From contig CADCXA010000016.1 of NCBI GenBank assembly GCA_902806565.1, forward strand, positions 62,001-126,000: a DNA stretch of 64,000 nt. Reading direction: 5' to 3'. The notes under the pieces are model-generated. The model did no database searches, was not told the DNA's origin, and was given only the letters and a program-made list of their open reading frames with translations. Positions 11,473 to 23,468 of this stretch are shown here, piece by piece. The stretch's first letter is position 1; every line of letters begins with the position of its first letter. The DNA comes from Hypoxylon rubiginosum. Its lineage: Eukaryota > Ascomycota > Sordariomycetes > Xylariales > Hypoxylaceae. The position numbers and the translations under genes are program-made.

Positions 11473-13422
11473 ATGCCAGGGGGGCGCATCATTATTGACG
11501 ATCTCTGGCGATGTCTATGCCCCTCGGTAGATATTGCCTCTGTCTCTCGACTAATTGGTCCTTCCCGTAGTCCTCGACAACGATTAAACCCACCGTTCAG
11601 CCACAACCCCCGAGCCCATGGGAGACAAGACCGGCGAGAGTACCGTCGTGTCGCTACCACAACTTCCGCGGATCAAATACGCCCCGACCGGGACGAGATC
11701 GAAAGATCGCGCATCGAGTACCTCAAGCGGCTAGCAAAACGCAGCCCATGGATTCCTGGAGCTCTCTTTGAGGGCATCGATTCCTTTGCTACCAAGCTCG
11801 ACAGGATCCCGACGAAGACTATCTATGCCGCTCTCAAGCAGCTCCCGAGAGCACAAGGCACGTACCACTCAGTTGTGAAGCTAGTCGAATATCTTGTAAA
11901 GGAGAGGAAGGAGAGGCCGAACGCCATACTCTACGAGAGTCTTATCAGGGCGAATGTCGACAAGAACCATGGGTCCGCAGAGGTCGCTAGTCAGCTCCTT
12001 AAGGAGATAGAGAAGACGGGTATTCCAGTCACACCGCAAATATACCAAGCTCTCTTAGAAGTAAGGATGTCTATTCCGTGCTGTAGAAGATCGTGGATTA
12101 ATCTCGGAACACAGGTCACGGCCATTCACCCAGACTACGTTCTTCGAAATACAGTACTCTATGAAATGAAAAATCGCTGGTATACGCCAACAATGGATGA
12201 CTCGGTAAATATCATCGTTGGACTTTTGAGGGATAACCAGTACGAGCTTGCGCTTGAAAAACTAGAAGAATTGCACAGGGATTCTATCAAGGTGCCGTCT
12301 TGGCTCTACGATATATTTCTATACACATTCGGGGACTTAGGTTTCCACGAAGAAACGCTCTCGATTCTCCAACACCGCTTAACAGTCCCGAGTATTTCCT
12401 TAGAGCCATTATCCCTCAACACGTGGCAATTTCTTCTTGATGCATTCAGCAGAGATGCTTTTTACGATGGAATCAAATACGTATGGAACCATTCAGTCTC
12501 CCCCGGATACTTGAATCCTCCTGATGGGGTCGTCATGAACGTCCTCAATACGGCATCAACCCATGCAGACGCAGCATTGGCTATAAGTGCTGTCGAAACT
12601 CTCTCCCGCCGTGGCAAGAAGCTGGAATTGCATCATTTTGAAGCCCTGATAGACATACACACTCAGCAGAACGATCTCGTTAGGGCATTTACAATATTGT
12701 GTATCATGGAAAAGGCAGATCTACACCCCGATCTGTCCAGCACACGGTCCATTTTTCGGATTCTCCTCTATTCGGCTTCAGAGACAGAGACAGCTCTGAA
12801 ACTTCTGCATAAGCTGAGGTTAGACTATAAAGTCCCCCCTGCTGCATTCAATGTTGTCCTAGAGGCTATCATAATCCATCGCCCGTTCAAAGTAGCCTTG
12901 GATATGTACAGAAGCGTGCGCCAGATTTGTATCGACGGGCCCGATATCGAAACTTATCATGTGCTCCTTGCCCACTGCATGCTTAGAAAATCTATGAACT
13001 TCCTGTTCGCGGAGATGAAAACTTTCTCCATTGAGCCTACCTGGGTCACCTACGATCACTTGATCCGGATCTGTACCATGCAGGATGATTACAGACAGGC
13101 TTTCCAATTCCTCGACAAAATGAGATTTAGCAAGGCGGCAAGCCTGCCAAACGATCCGTGGCCGAGTCGAGATTCGGCTCTGGCACTTATCAAGAGGTGC
13201 ATAGAAGCAGAGGATATCAGAGTGCAAGAGCTCATCGAAGGATGTCGCAAGCGAGGCATGTCGATCGACGCAGAGGTGCAGCAACTGCTCGAGGCCTTCC
13301 AGAAGCGGAAGGAATTGGCCGAACCAGACAAAGACAAAGGATCTCCAGGAGAAGGAATGGCTACTAGTCTCCCAGAGAATGACCAGACCCAAAAGCTCAA
13401 CGCCGCATCGGGTTGGGTCTAG
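11473..13422 (+). CDS. Pentatricopeptide-repeat protein, probably mitochondrial
   Basis: An open frame of 649 codons from the ATG at 11473. The N-terminus (MPGGRIIIDDLWRCLCPS, then Arg/Ser-rich sequence) looks like a mitochondrial presequence. The body is built of roughly 35-residue helical pairs: ILYESLIRANVDK, YQALLE, LEKLEELHRDS, HHFEALIDIHTQQNDLVRAF, TYHVLLAHCM, and VTYDHLIRICTMQDDYRQAF. PPR proteins of this kind bind organellar RNA for processing, stability or translation. An in-frame stopless intron is likely at 12061-12114 (donor GTAAGG, acceptor ACACAG, 54 nt); splicing it joins QALLE to VTAIHPDYVLRN and leaves 631 residues. Which mitochondrial RNA it serves is unknown. Confidence 0.85.
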   Translation: MPGGRIIIDDLWRCLCPSVDIASVSRLIGPSRSPRQRLNPPFSHNPRAHGRQDRREYRRVATTTSADQIRPDRDEIERSRIEYLKRLAKRSPWIPGALFEGIDSFATKLDRIPTKTIYAALKQLPRAQGTYHSVVKLVEYLVKERKERPNAILYESLIRANVDKNHGSAEVASQLLKEIEKTGIPVTPQIYQALLEVRMSIPCCRRSWINLGTQVTAIHPDYVLRNTVLYEMKNRWYTPTMDDSVNIIVGLLRDNQYELALEKLEELHRDSIKVPSWLYDIFLYTFGDLGFHEETLSILQHRLTVPSISLEPLSLNTWQFLLDAFSRDAFYDGIKYVWNHSVSPGYLNPPDGVVMNVLNTASTHADAALAISAVETLSRRGKKLELHHFEALIDIHTQQNDLVRAFTILCIMEKADLHPDLSSTRSIFRILLYSASETETALKLLHKLRLDYKVPPAAFNVVLEAIIIHRPFKVALDMYRSVRQICIDGPDIETYHVLLAHCMLRKSMNFLFAEMKTFSIEPTWVTYDHLIRICTMQDDYRQAFQFLDKMRFSKAASLPNDPWPSRDSALALIKRCIEAEDIRVQELIEGCRKRGMSIDAEVQQLLEAFQKRKELAEPDKDKGSPGEGMATSLPENDQTQKLNAASGWV

Positions 13423-14500
13423 GCCCAGCACGGTATACACCAAACGATATAAAATATATGGCGATGTGTTCTGTGGGAACTGATCCGATCCGATAGTCTC
13501 GATTGGATCCTTTCCTCATGAAAATATCATCCAACATCTGTACTACGGGACTAGCTGCACCACAATGATACCTATAACACTCCTTTATTTTATGTTTGAC
13601 AAGCACCTGCAGTCGCTGGTCAGATTACAAAGCTCGGCGCAATTAAACCCGCTTCTGAGGATGATGCAAAATGTGCCATATCTAACCAATATTTTAAGAG
13701 CATCCTTCAAGCCCCCTTTCTCCCAGTCAGCCAGTGCGAGTAATGACACGTGCTAAGATGCGGAATTATCGCTGATAAATCCATATGGTCGAAATCTAAG
13801 ATCACTAAACCTTGCTCTAAATCCGGCAGCTTGGAACCAATCGAAACCGTTACCCGCATCCGGGGTTCGTCGCTGACTCATTCCAAGATCGTACCTATTT
13901 ACTATCTAACTCAACAAATCCCAATTTATCTCCTCAAATCTCCTCAACAGCTACTATTTGTATCTTTTTAATTCGGTCTCTTCCAGAGGCAGACTTTAGG
14001 CTTATGCTTATGCCAAGGACACGAGATGACTCGTAACGTCGACCTCCACTCCGTGCTAAGTTCTCTTTCAAGTCTCAACATGTCAAGTTGCTTCTTAAGA
14101 TATGGGATTGGTAATCCTGCTGTTCAATACTGCACCGTTTAGCTTAGAAACCAGCCTTGCAGAGATGCTCAGCTACGATTTTTCTTTTTCTTTTTTTTCG
14201 TTATGCTTCTACCCCGATGGAGATTGGAAATAGAGAACCTATATCCGTTTACGTGATACTGCTATCAACATCTTACAATACATAAATCTCAGAGTAAGTC
14301 GGTCTATGTAAGAACTCTTCTTCATTACAGCATTACATTCTCTAGTCCCCTTAGACTAGCTCTACCTAGAATTGCCTTTTCGTTTAATTTAATACCGGAT
14401 CAGAAGCCTTGTCGGTAACCTCTTCTGTTCCTCTGTCACTTTCCTCCTGTCTTTCCCCCCCTGTCATCCGCAACTATCAAAACGAGCCATATCATATAGA
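13423..14500. other. Intergenic region, nothing recognisable
   Basis: It holds the 3' flank of the PPR gene and promoter of the next MFS gene. A pyrimidine-rich tract of T runs broken by C lies near 14178-14200, and a CT-rich stretch just before the ATG at 14501 is a common fungal core-promoter feature. No gene or RNA was seen. Confidence 0.6.
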
Positions 14501-16315
14501 ATGTCATACATTATCCGTGATGCTCCTGTCGGGCAACTCATCAGGTTCATTACCGGCAACCGTGTCTTCCAATATCCGGAGGAGAAGGCCGACTTTGAGC
14601 TGCCAGAAGCCTGGGTACAGATCATCAAGTCGGACTCGACCGGATCCACGCCGTTAGAGGATCTTTCCGGCCCTCTAAGCACCGACTCGTCAACACGCAC
14701 TTCAACGACCAGCCCGAACGACGAAGAGAACCAAGCTGAGAAGGCAGACGTAATAGATGCGGCCCCGTACGGCGCCACGCTGACCCGGACCAAGAGTCGA
14801 GCCGAGACCCTACCCAACACTGAGGAGCGGTATCAAGTTGATCAGAAGCATGAGCTCGAAAAGACGAAGTCGATACCTATCGTTCCCAGAAAGACGAGGG
14901 ACGGCGCGATCCTTGTTGACTGGTACTACACGGACGATCCGGACAACCCCCAGAATTGGTCTAACCTTCGTCGTGCCACGGTTGCTGTCATCATATGCCT
15001 GTACACCTTCGTCGTCTATACGTCCAGCGCCATCTACACCACATCGACTGAGGGCGTGATGGAAGAATTCGGTGTCAACGCAACACAGGCATCCCTGGGA
15101 TTGGCGCTCTTCGTCCTCGGGTACGGACTCGGCCCGCTCTTGTTCTCGCCTCTTAGCGAGCTGCCCAGCATCGGCCGGAATCCGGTCTATATCTGGACCA
15201 TGTTTCTGTTTGTGATCGTGTCCATCCCGGCCGCGTTGGTGACCAACTACAACGGCCTCATGGCCCTCCGGTTTCTGCAGGGGTTCTTCGGCTCGCCCTG
15301 CCTGGCGAACGGCGCCGCGTCGCTGAGCGACATGTACAGCGAGATGTCCCTGCCGTACGCGCTGATCGCGTGGGTGAGCGCCGCCTACTGCGGGCCCGCC
15401 CTCGGGCCCCTCCTCTCGGGCTTCTCCGTCCCCGTCATGGGCTGGCGGTGGTCGCTGCTCGAGATCATCTGGGCCGCGTCCCCGGTCTTCCTGGCCATGT
15501 TCGCCGCCCTGCCCGAGACGTCGTCGCCGAACCTGCTGCTCCGCCGGGCGCAACGCCTGCGCGAACTCACCGGCGACGGGCGCTTCATGTCGCAGTCGGA
15601 GGTGGACGAGCGGAGCCTGGACAAGCGCGCCGTGGTCCTCGACGCGCTGATCAAGCCGCTGGAGATCACGCTCAAGGACCCGGCCGTGCTGTTCGTGCAG
15701 GTGTACACGGCCATCATCTACGGCATCTACTACTCCTTCTTCGAGGTCTTCCCGCTCGTGTACCCCGTCTACTACGGCATGGACTACGGCCACGTCGGCC
15801 TCGTCTTCCTCTGCGTCCTCGTCGCCTGCCTGCTCGGCGTCGCCCTCTACGCGTCGTACCTGTACCTCTACATGAACCCGCGCATCGCGCGCCGCGGGTT
15901 CCCGGCCCACGAGAGCCGGCTCGTGCCCGCGCTCGCGGCGGCCTTCGGCCCGACGGCGGGCCTCTTCGTGTTCGCGTGGACGGCGCGGCCGGACGTGCAC
16001 TGGATCGTGCCGACGGTCGGCATCACGGTCTACGGCGCGTCCGTGTTCGTCGTCATGCAGTGCATCTTCGTGTACGTGCCGCTCAGCTACCCCAAGTACG
16101 CCGCCAGCCTGTTCGCGGGAAACGACTTCTTCCGCTCCGCGCTCGCCTTCGCGAGCATCCTGTTCGCGCGCCCGCTCTTCGGAAACCTCGGCGTCGCCCG
16201 CGGCACCAGCCTGCTCGGCGGCCTTAGTACGATCGGCATCGTCGGGATCTGGGTGCTGTACTTCTACGGCGGTCGCCTCAGGAGCATGAGCAAGTTTGCC
16301 GTTTCCGCCGAATAA
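14501..16315 (+). CDS. MFS drug:H+ antiporter (DHA1 family, FLR1/polyamine-type)
   Basis: A 12-helix proton-coupled exporter at the plasma membrane; relatives export azoles, polyamines or secondary metabolites. It is a single exon of 604 residues. The long hydrophilic N-terminus ends with DWYYTDDPDNPQNWSNLRR, the classical entry to helix 1. The cytoplasmic loop motif is visible in GLGPLLFSPLSELPSIGRNP, followed by RFLQGFFGSPCLANGAASL, and the antiporter motif C region (GPALGPLLSGF) in helix 5. The central loop ends in LIKPLEITLKDPAVLF and the C-terminal half has SYPKYAASLFAGNDFFRS. The 3' half (about 15,290-16,230) is much richer in G/C at third codon positions than the 5' half. The substrate cannot be predicted. 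Confidence 0.92.
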   Translation: MSYIIRDAPVGQLIRFITGNRVFQYPEEKADFELPEAWVQIIKSDSTGSTPLEDLSGPLSTDSSTRTSTTSPNDEENQAEKADVIDAAPYGATLTRTKSRAETLPNTEERYQVDQKHELEKTKSIPIVPRKTRDGAILVDWYYTDDPDNPQNWSNLRRATVAVIICLYTFVVYTSSAIYTTSTEGVMEEFGVNATQASLGLALFVLGYGLGPLLFSPLSELPSIGRNPVYIWTMFLFVIVSIPAALVTNYNGLMALRFLQGFFGSPCLANGAASLSDMYSEMSLPYALIAWVSAAYCGPALGPLLSGFSVPVMGWRWSLLEIIWAASPVFLAMFAALPETSSPNLLLRRAQRLRELTGDGRFMSQSEVDERSLDKRAVVLDALIKPLEITLKDPAVLFVQVYTAIIYGIYYSFFEVFPLVYPVYYGMDYGHVGLVFLCVLVACLLGVALYASYLYLYMNPRIARRGFPAHESRLVPALAAAFGPTAGLFVFAWTARPDVHWIVPTVGITVYGASVFVVMQCIFVYVPLSYPKYAASLFAGNDFFRSALAFASILFARPLFGNLGVARGTSLLGGLSTIGIVGIWVLYFYGGRLRSMSKFAVSAE

Positions 16316-19300
16316 AGGAAGGGGGCAAAGCGTGATTTGGCGTTGGGGGGGTTGGTTGTCTGGTATAAGGACTATAATAGACATAGAAGAGAGATACTTA
16401 GACGTTTAAATCGATAGATGGCCTCACGGGTGAAATGATATCCAGGGAAAATGTTATACATTGGACAGGGTTCATGAAGTCTGCTTTGCGGCTGGAGTTC
16501 TTGGGCTTCCACTTGACAGCTTTTCTAATATATACCTACCTAGGTACACATCTATAATATGATAAACTCAATTATACCGCTTAAAAAATGAGACTATTTA
16601 TTTCGTAACTCTCCTTTCGTGTCCTGCGCTCTACGACTTTTCAACACAGATAGACCCCCTTTTACCGTAGACCTCTTGGCTCAAGACCATAAGAACTTCG
16701 AGACACACTCTCTAAATTCGTATCATTAAGTTCTACATTAGCATCTATTATTAATTTCGGTTTGCTTTCCTAATCTTACTTCCTAAGTTGCTCTTTATGA
16801 TTCCCTTTCTTTCACTAGTGGCAACGAATGGTGTCGTGCCGTTCTCCCCCAACTTATAGGAATCTCAACTTAGTATATAATAATAATAATAATAGCAGCT
16901 ACAAATTTTATCTAAGTATACTCTTTTGATCATAGTGATATTCTATATATCTGTCCTTTGGCCTTGTCAGGATTTAGCCGTAATGTGCGCCAGGATTATG
17001 GCTACGTCTTAGACATTACTAGGTAATGAGCGAAGAGAGATTCCTAAGTCCCATGCAACTATATACCAAAGAAAATATGTGCCTATCACTCGAACCAAGG
17101 ATAACAAGCGGCCTCTTGCCTAAAAAGACTGCTATGATCGTCTCCGTATGGATGTTACCGATTGCGTTTTCCCCTTTCCCCTTTCCCCTTTCCCCTTTCC
17201 CCTCTCCGCGAAACAACTTCTCTTTTAATTCTACCACGCTATACTGCATATGTTAGGTAGCCGCACCGATCTCTGCCTATCTTTGACTATACTATAATGC
17301 ATATCAACTATGGTTACTATACGAAACTAAATACCTAGGTACCTATCTTTCCATGGTGCCAGTAAGAGATATCGTTCAACTAGCCTACCTGTGGACTCGA
17401 AGGTATTAACGTGCTGGAGATGATAGTAAAGGTAGTACCTAGCTGAACAAGTGATGACTAGACTATTTTCTCTATACTTATATCAACTTCTGATAGACTT
17501 TTATAAGCCTCATACCGGGTTTTAATAACCAGACATTCAAAGCTGGGAAGATATAAGATGTCTCTCCTTTCAAGGGTATGTACTTAGGTACCTACCGAGC
17601 TCAGCAACAGGGGTCGGAGCACGGAATGAGCATTCCCGCTTTATGGAACCAGCCTGCCAGCCCAGGGGCAATGCCATGGCGCCACCCCCATGCCGGCTTA
17701 TGTAAAGTGGCTTCCCCACAAACATGCAATCCCACTGCCACGCCACGCCAAATTGGTGAACATTTGATTGCGACCAGTCACCGACCAGTTGGATCGCAGG
17801 TTTCTGTTCCTTGCTCCCCTTTCCAGTGAACACGAGCCGAAGCAGTCACATACACATGTACCCCAACCCGTCTTACAGGCTACGTACGGCAGGAATACGA
17901 ATCTCTGCAGAACCACACGCTACTGCTTACGAGTATCTTTTCAGTTAACCTACGGACCTTCATTGTGTACTTGGACGATTGATATATACCTGTATTTAGA
18001 GGTTCTTTTGATTCTCGATCATGTCGTCTCAATCGTCTTTCATCCAGCCCATCCTCTTTAATACGGTACCCTGTACGATTAGGTGGAACCCCTAGGGAAA
18101 TTACCATGTAGGTACCGCACGTTGCACCTACACCAAGATACTTGAGGTGTTGTACCTGAATCGGCCAGACGCGTTTTTTGGAGGTGTGGGTGGGTTAATA
18201 GCTACATGGAAATATACCTTACGTACATAGGTAGAGGTACTGTAATATGTGCTTGAGATGCACTTAATTAGCCCTCGCCTGACGAGATTGCCATATCCCT
18301 TCCGACGTACCTACTATCGACAATGCTTGCTTCCGACGCCTTGGTCACTACAGAAAAGGGGAAGTGCATAGGTACCTACCCAGGGAGTCAGGTAGTCAGG
18401 TAGGGGGACAGAACGGGAAGAGATATTAAGACTCCAGAAGGATATAAATGGACGGATGATGAGGTGGCAGAAGAGCTTGCAGAGCCTGCAAGAGCCTGCA
18501 GAGCCCCGACCTCTGCAAGTTGCAAAGGAAAAGGGAAATAAAAAAGCTCCAACCTCTGCAGTTGATTAAAATCCTCCGCTAATTGAAGATTCGAACCAAT
18601 TAAAAAGCTCCATGTTAGTGCAGACAGGTAAAGACCCTTGTCGTTAGGTCCCTGTGGTTAAGTCCCTTAGCCTGTAGGCCCAGACACTGACCACACATTG
18701 CTACCCACGAAGTTCCTTGGAGCTGCAGCGTTGCAGAGATGTAGAAGCAGAGAAGTGCAGCGAGTATCCTTGTCCCACCTGGCCCCTGTGCACTAGCAGC
18801 ACTAGAAGGCCCTCCTAACGGGCATCTGGTAGTGCAAGCAACGGAGCTAAAAAAGATGTACCTGAAGACAACCTTGGAATACAAGGATACCTGTATACTT
18901 CGGTACATGCTAGGCGTGACCCCAAGCCCCTTTTGAAGCAAGAAAAAAAAGTCAGGGCGGCCGACCCAAATTTGATTTTTTGAATGAGGAGACCAGAGAC
19001 AGGAGGTCGGGTTGCACACCTTCAACCTTTCCCCAGTACATGTAAATTCTTCCTCCCGTTAAACTACAACCTCCTAATTTGGCAGACTCGTCCTTCGCTC
19101 TGTCATCTCGTACATCCAATTCATCTTTTTTTTTCTTCTCTTCTTCTTACTGCAAGCTCACACATTCTCTAGTTTTTCAAGAGGAACTGCCCCGTGCGCG
19201 CGCAGAGTCGGTCTCTTTAATTCCTCCCCTTCTTCCGCTCGCTTCCTCGACAGAAACAGAAACGCTACAACGTCCCCTGCGACGTTAATCGACACGCGAC

Positions 19301-19615
19301 TTAGTCAAGCCATCATCAGGGTACGTGAACATCGAAATTTCCCACCACAGTCGTGACACATATAAGTCCGGGTAACCAACTGTCGGCTTCCTCTATGCCA
19401 TGTTCCCCTTGTGTCTAACGCGGCAACCGGGACACCGTTATCTGTCGTTGCGCCATCTAGCCTTTTCCCGTTCAAAAGTCAACAACTCCCACTTTTTCCT
19501 CGATGAAACGCACCTTAACTCTGAATATCCAACTAATCTCTCCGCTTCTCTAGGACGAGCCTCGTGCTTTCCTTTTCGCATCTCTTAGGATCCGATATCT
19601 ATTGACATATTCACT
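16316..19615. other. 3.3-kb gene-free stretch
   Basis: The open frames here are short and lack domain-like sequence. Visible features are TACCTACCTAGGTA motifs (16530, 17330, 18105, 18230, 18370), a heptamer tandem repeat at 17168-17205, and a GCAGAGCCTGCA-type repeat cluster with a duplicated TTAAAAAGCTCCA word at about 18480-18615. A CT-rich leader before the septin start (about 19,030-19,600) marks its promoter and 5' UTR. Confidence 0.6.
17168..17205. repeat. Heptamer tandem repeat (TTTCCCC units)
   Basis: About five consecutive copies of a 7-bp CCCCTTT unit with one slightly altered end copy, in intergenic DNA. This is a simple microsatellite-like tract. Confidence 0.9.
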
Positions 19616-21799
19616 ATGGGTAAGCACTTTCTACCAGCTATTGATGCAGCCGCCCGTTTCATCGTCCATCGTCGAGGGCAACATTGCAAGAGTCGTCGCT
19701 ACTATCGAAAACAACACTGCCTCAAACCTGGTGGCCCATCTCTACCTACCTACATGGCTCAATGAACGTCTCCGTCTTCATCTCTTCCTCTCCCTCCCCA
19801 TCAACATCAGTCCATTTGCAAATCCAACTTCACACGCACGCTTTTTGGTTGATCTATCACTTCTTGGGTCCCGACCATCTCGGTTCTTTGGATTATTTGG
19901 CCATCGTTAGGAACAACTGCCCTCTTCAAACCCCAGAAAAAAACTTGAAAAACAAAACGAAACGAAACAATTCATTCAATGCCGGCTTTCCTCAACTCCC
20001 ACACCAAGACGCGAGCTCGCAGTGTCCAGTTGGACAGCAACCACTTTAAGGAGTCCTTCTGTTTGCCCCAGAAGGGGTCTGCCACACCCCCAATACCCGC
20101 CACCAGGTCCAGCAGCATCCTTTACCAGGAAAACCAGCCTCCGTCCGTTCGTCATTACCGCAGTATGCTGGTTGTGGACGCTCCATCTCTTGGCCCTCAC
20201 AAGCCAATGTCATACGATGAGCTCTACTTCCATTCACCACTTGCCGGTATACCTCTTTCGGACACGCTCTTGCAATCTGCTCTCTCGTTCGGTGTGATTT
20301 GGCATGTCTAGTTGATTATACTAACGTTTCTGATAGCTGCAAACGGTACGATAGCGTCGCCTGCGCCGACCGATGGCAAGCAAACCTCACCGCAACCGTC
20401 GTCTCCGCCGAGTTCTGACCTCAAGACCACAGCTCCCGCTCCCGTCCCTTCGTCGGGCCCGATTATCAATGATGCCAGGAACATTGTCCGACGAAAGCTG
20501 ACTGGCTATGTCGGTTTTGCCAACCTGCCAAACCAATGGCACCGTAAGAGCGTCCGAAAGGGGTTCAACTTCAATGTCATGGTCGTTGGTATGTATCCTC
20601 AATCCTACACGTGCAACTACAATAGCTAACATGGTGGCTTCAAGGTGAATCCGGCTTGGGTAAATCTACACTCGTCAACACTCTGTTCAACACGTCTCTG
20701 TACCCCCCCAAGGACCGCAAGGGACCGAGCCTTGACATAATACCCAAGACTGTCTCTATCCAGTCTATCAGCGCAGATATCGAGGAAGCTGGCGTTCGTC
20801 TACGTCTGACAGTTGTCGATACTCCGGGTTTCGGAGACTTTGTGAACAACGATGAGTCGTGGAGGCCCATTGTTGACAACATTGAGCAGCGTTATGATGC
20901 TTACCTGGACGCGGAGAACAAGGTCAACCGCATGAACATTGTTGACAACCGTATTCATGCCTGCGTCTTTTTCATCCAGCCTACCGGCCACTCTTTGAAG
21001 CCTTTGGATATCGAGGTCATGCGCCGTCTCCACACCAAGGTCAACTTGATCCCGGTTATTGCCAAGTCGGATACGCTCACTGATGAAGAGATTACTGGCT
21101 TCAAGTCTCGAGTATGTTTACCCTCTATTAGCTCTAATTTCACCCTCTAACCATTCATAGATTCTGGCGGACATCAAGCACCATGGTATTCAGATCTTCG
21201 AAGGCCCTCGCTATGAATTGGATGACGAGGAGACTATTGCCGAGAACAACGAGATCATGTCTAAGGTTCCATTCGCTGTTGTTGGCTCTAATGACGAAGT
21301 CACCAACGCCGATGGGCGCAAGGTCCGTGGTCGTCGCTACCCGTGGGGTGTCATCGAGGTCGATAATGAGGAGCACTGCGACTTCGTGAAGCTGCGCCAG
21401 ATGCTTATTAGAACGCACATGGAAGAGCTCAAGGAGCACACCAACAACTCCCTGTACGAGAACTACCGGACAGACAAGCTCACTGCAATGGGTGTTGCTC
21501 AGGACCCTAGCGTCTTCAAGGAGGTCAACCCTGCCGTCAAGCAGGAAGAAGAGCGTGCTCTGCATGAGCAGAAGCTTGCTAAGATGGAGGCTGAAATGAA
21601 GATGGTATTCCAGCAGAAGGTCGCCGAAAAGGAGAGCAAGTTGAAGCAGAGCGAGGAAGAGCTGTATGCCCGTCATAGGGAGATGAAGGAACAGCTGGAA
21701 CGCCAACGGTTAGAGCTCGAGGAGAAGAAGTCGAGAGTCGAAAACGGACGACCGATAGAGAAGGAGACGAAGCGGAAGGGTTTCTCCCTACGGAACTAA
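19616..21799 (+). CDS. CDC3: Septin, Cdc3/AspB class
   Basis: GTP-binding septin that co-assembles into hetero-oligomeric filaments at septa, hyphal tips and branch sites. Four exons (19616-19619, 20337-20588, 20645-21111, 21161-21799) give 453 residues. Exon 1 is only ATGG, and the first intron is 717 nt, very long for this genome. After a Pro/Ser-rich N-terminus come the polybasic stretch ([20 protein letters not shown]), the P-loop GESGLGKS (residues 86-93), the DTPGFGD switch, AKSD (G4, usually AKAD), the septin unique element around [20 protein letters not shown], and a C-terminal coiled coil ([19 protein letters not shown] onward) ending KRKGFSLRN. The class call rests on the overall match to fungal Cdc3/AspB proteins; the other septin classes differ in N-terminus and tail. 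Confidence 0.95.
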
Positions 21800-23468
21800 A
21801 CTCTTACGATTTCCTCTTTCTATCTACGATCTACGTCCGAGCCTTCACGATGCCCACACAGTTCCAGCCTCCCGCGTTCCTTCACTTCGTGTTTCTGTCT
21901 ATTCTAACCTCTTCTTTTAATAATTCATCACTTAATATAGCTCACGAGGCGGTTGCCCTTGGCGGCAGTCGTTGAATGAGATGCTCTCCGGCCATGGGTC
22001 GTGATACAAAAGGGATGCGATAGCTACCGTACAAAACGACAAAGGCGGGCTCCTAAGGCGAGGTTTCCCCAATGTCTGGGGTTACTTTTCCGGCGTTCTT
22101 GAACATTACGGCAGATATAGTTGGTTCAGGATTTCCCCCGTGCTGTATCATTCCCTACATTGCACATTAGGTCGCCTTGCGTGTCTTATTACATCCCGAA
22201 GCCCCATTTGACACCAGCTCTAGGAGAAGGCAAACACGTATAGCATATGACGGATCGATACAAGAGGTGGTATCTGTCTGCTGCGTTGCTCCCTGCCTAT
22301 TGGTCGGGTGCACGTATGCGACACCGAATCGCTTTAAAGATAGCATGGCTTTCGTCGACTCCTAGAGCATCTGTCACACCATTCATTTCCCTTCACGGTC
22401 ATATGTACTTGTTTTTTAGCTGTTACGACAAAATACCCGGAATTGGCGGAAAGTCGATATGCGGCTCGGTGTGTTTGCAGAGGACACGGAGGAGAATGTC
22501 AGAACAAAAATGGTCCCCCCCAAGTTAGATGCCTGTATTTTAGGAGTAATCCTTCTTACTCGCAGGATGGGTATATCCACCAGTCTCGCCGGCTAGTGCC
22601 ATCCGACGAGAAGACGCTCGACGCCTACACACATCTGGCCTCGAATTTGGCTTACTCTCGGTTTTCCTTCCGTCAGCCCACAGAGTCTTGTGTTTTCCTT
22701 GTGTTTCTAGCCCTGATGTGTTTCTCAGCTTAGGTCGTCTAAATTAAAAAGGATGATTTTTTTTTTCTTAGATATGGCGTCTTGCTCTAACTGGTGAAGT
22801 GATATGTCTGCTAAGTGTTATTGTAGAGTTTATCACCGTTTGTTTTATGCCACATGCCAGCTCATAAGCAAGCATCCTTACACTATCAGTCCATATTAAA
22901 GTCTTTCCACGCAAAATGTTCTCAAGTTTATGGCTGTCCCAATCACCTGCCATAACTCTGCCAGGTTACTTGTTTACATCCATACGAAGGTGAATTAGAT
23001 TACAGCCCGTTCTAATTATACTGTCTTTGCGGAACCATACTCTTTACGATAACACTGGTACCTAGCTTTCCCATAACGTTTAGTTCGTGATACATGGACA
23101 TCATATTATACATGCTATCTTCTGGTTTGGTATATACACAGGAGCTTTTCTTCGCCCGAACTTAGTGGCCTGTCACCAGATAGGTAGTAAGCCCCAGACA
23201 TCCTCTAGGGATTGCATTGGGTAACATTAGCCAGCTTCTTAGGCCGTCAAGCGGCTTTGATATCATACAGGTTTTTTTTCTTCTTGAAGCCTCGCCCATA
23301 CGCTTTCTTGCTCATTTTGCTAGTACGTCGCTCGGCCTGAATACACTCCTCCAATCTGGAAGCCAAGCCGAGCCGTCTGCAAGGGGTTTAATCTCCTCTC
23401 CCCCTTTCGTGTGTTGACTCGGGAGTATATTCAAAAGTTCTTTTTTTTTATACTTCTTCGCTCTCTCT
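21800..23468. other. Intergenic region between two convergent genes
   Basis: About 1.7 kb between the septin and uS4m 3' ends. The open frames are short and without recognisable domains. A T-run lies near 22755. No RNA gene was seen. Confidence 0.6.

Noticed and set aside
15370..16227. 285-codon open frame on the plus strand
   Set aside because: Out-of-frame shadow of the same MFS gene; Arg/Pro/Ala-rich with no domain.
14810..16384. Open frame of 524 codons on the minus strand
   Set aside because: It is antisense to the DHA1 MFS gene and arises from its high GC; composition (Arg/Asp/Glu/His repeats) is that of a shadow frame.
18580..18660. Possible tRNA on the minus strand (GGTTCGAATC word)
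   Set aside because: The B-box-like word has no matching T-stem, and no A box, anticodon arm or acceptor stem can be formed around it.
18615..19025. 136-codon minus-strand frame
   Set aside because: No domain, signal peptide or splice support; composition looks random.
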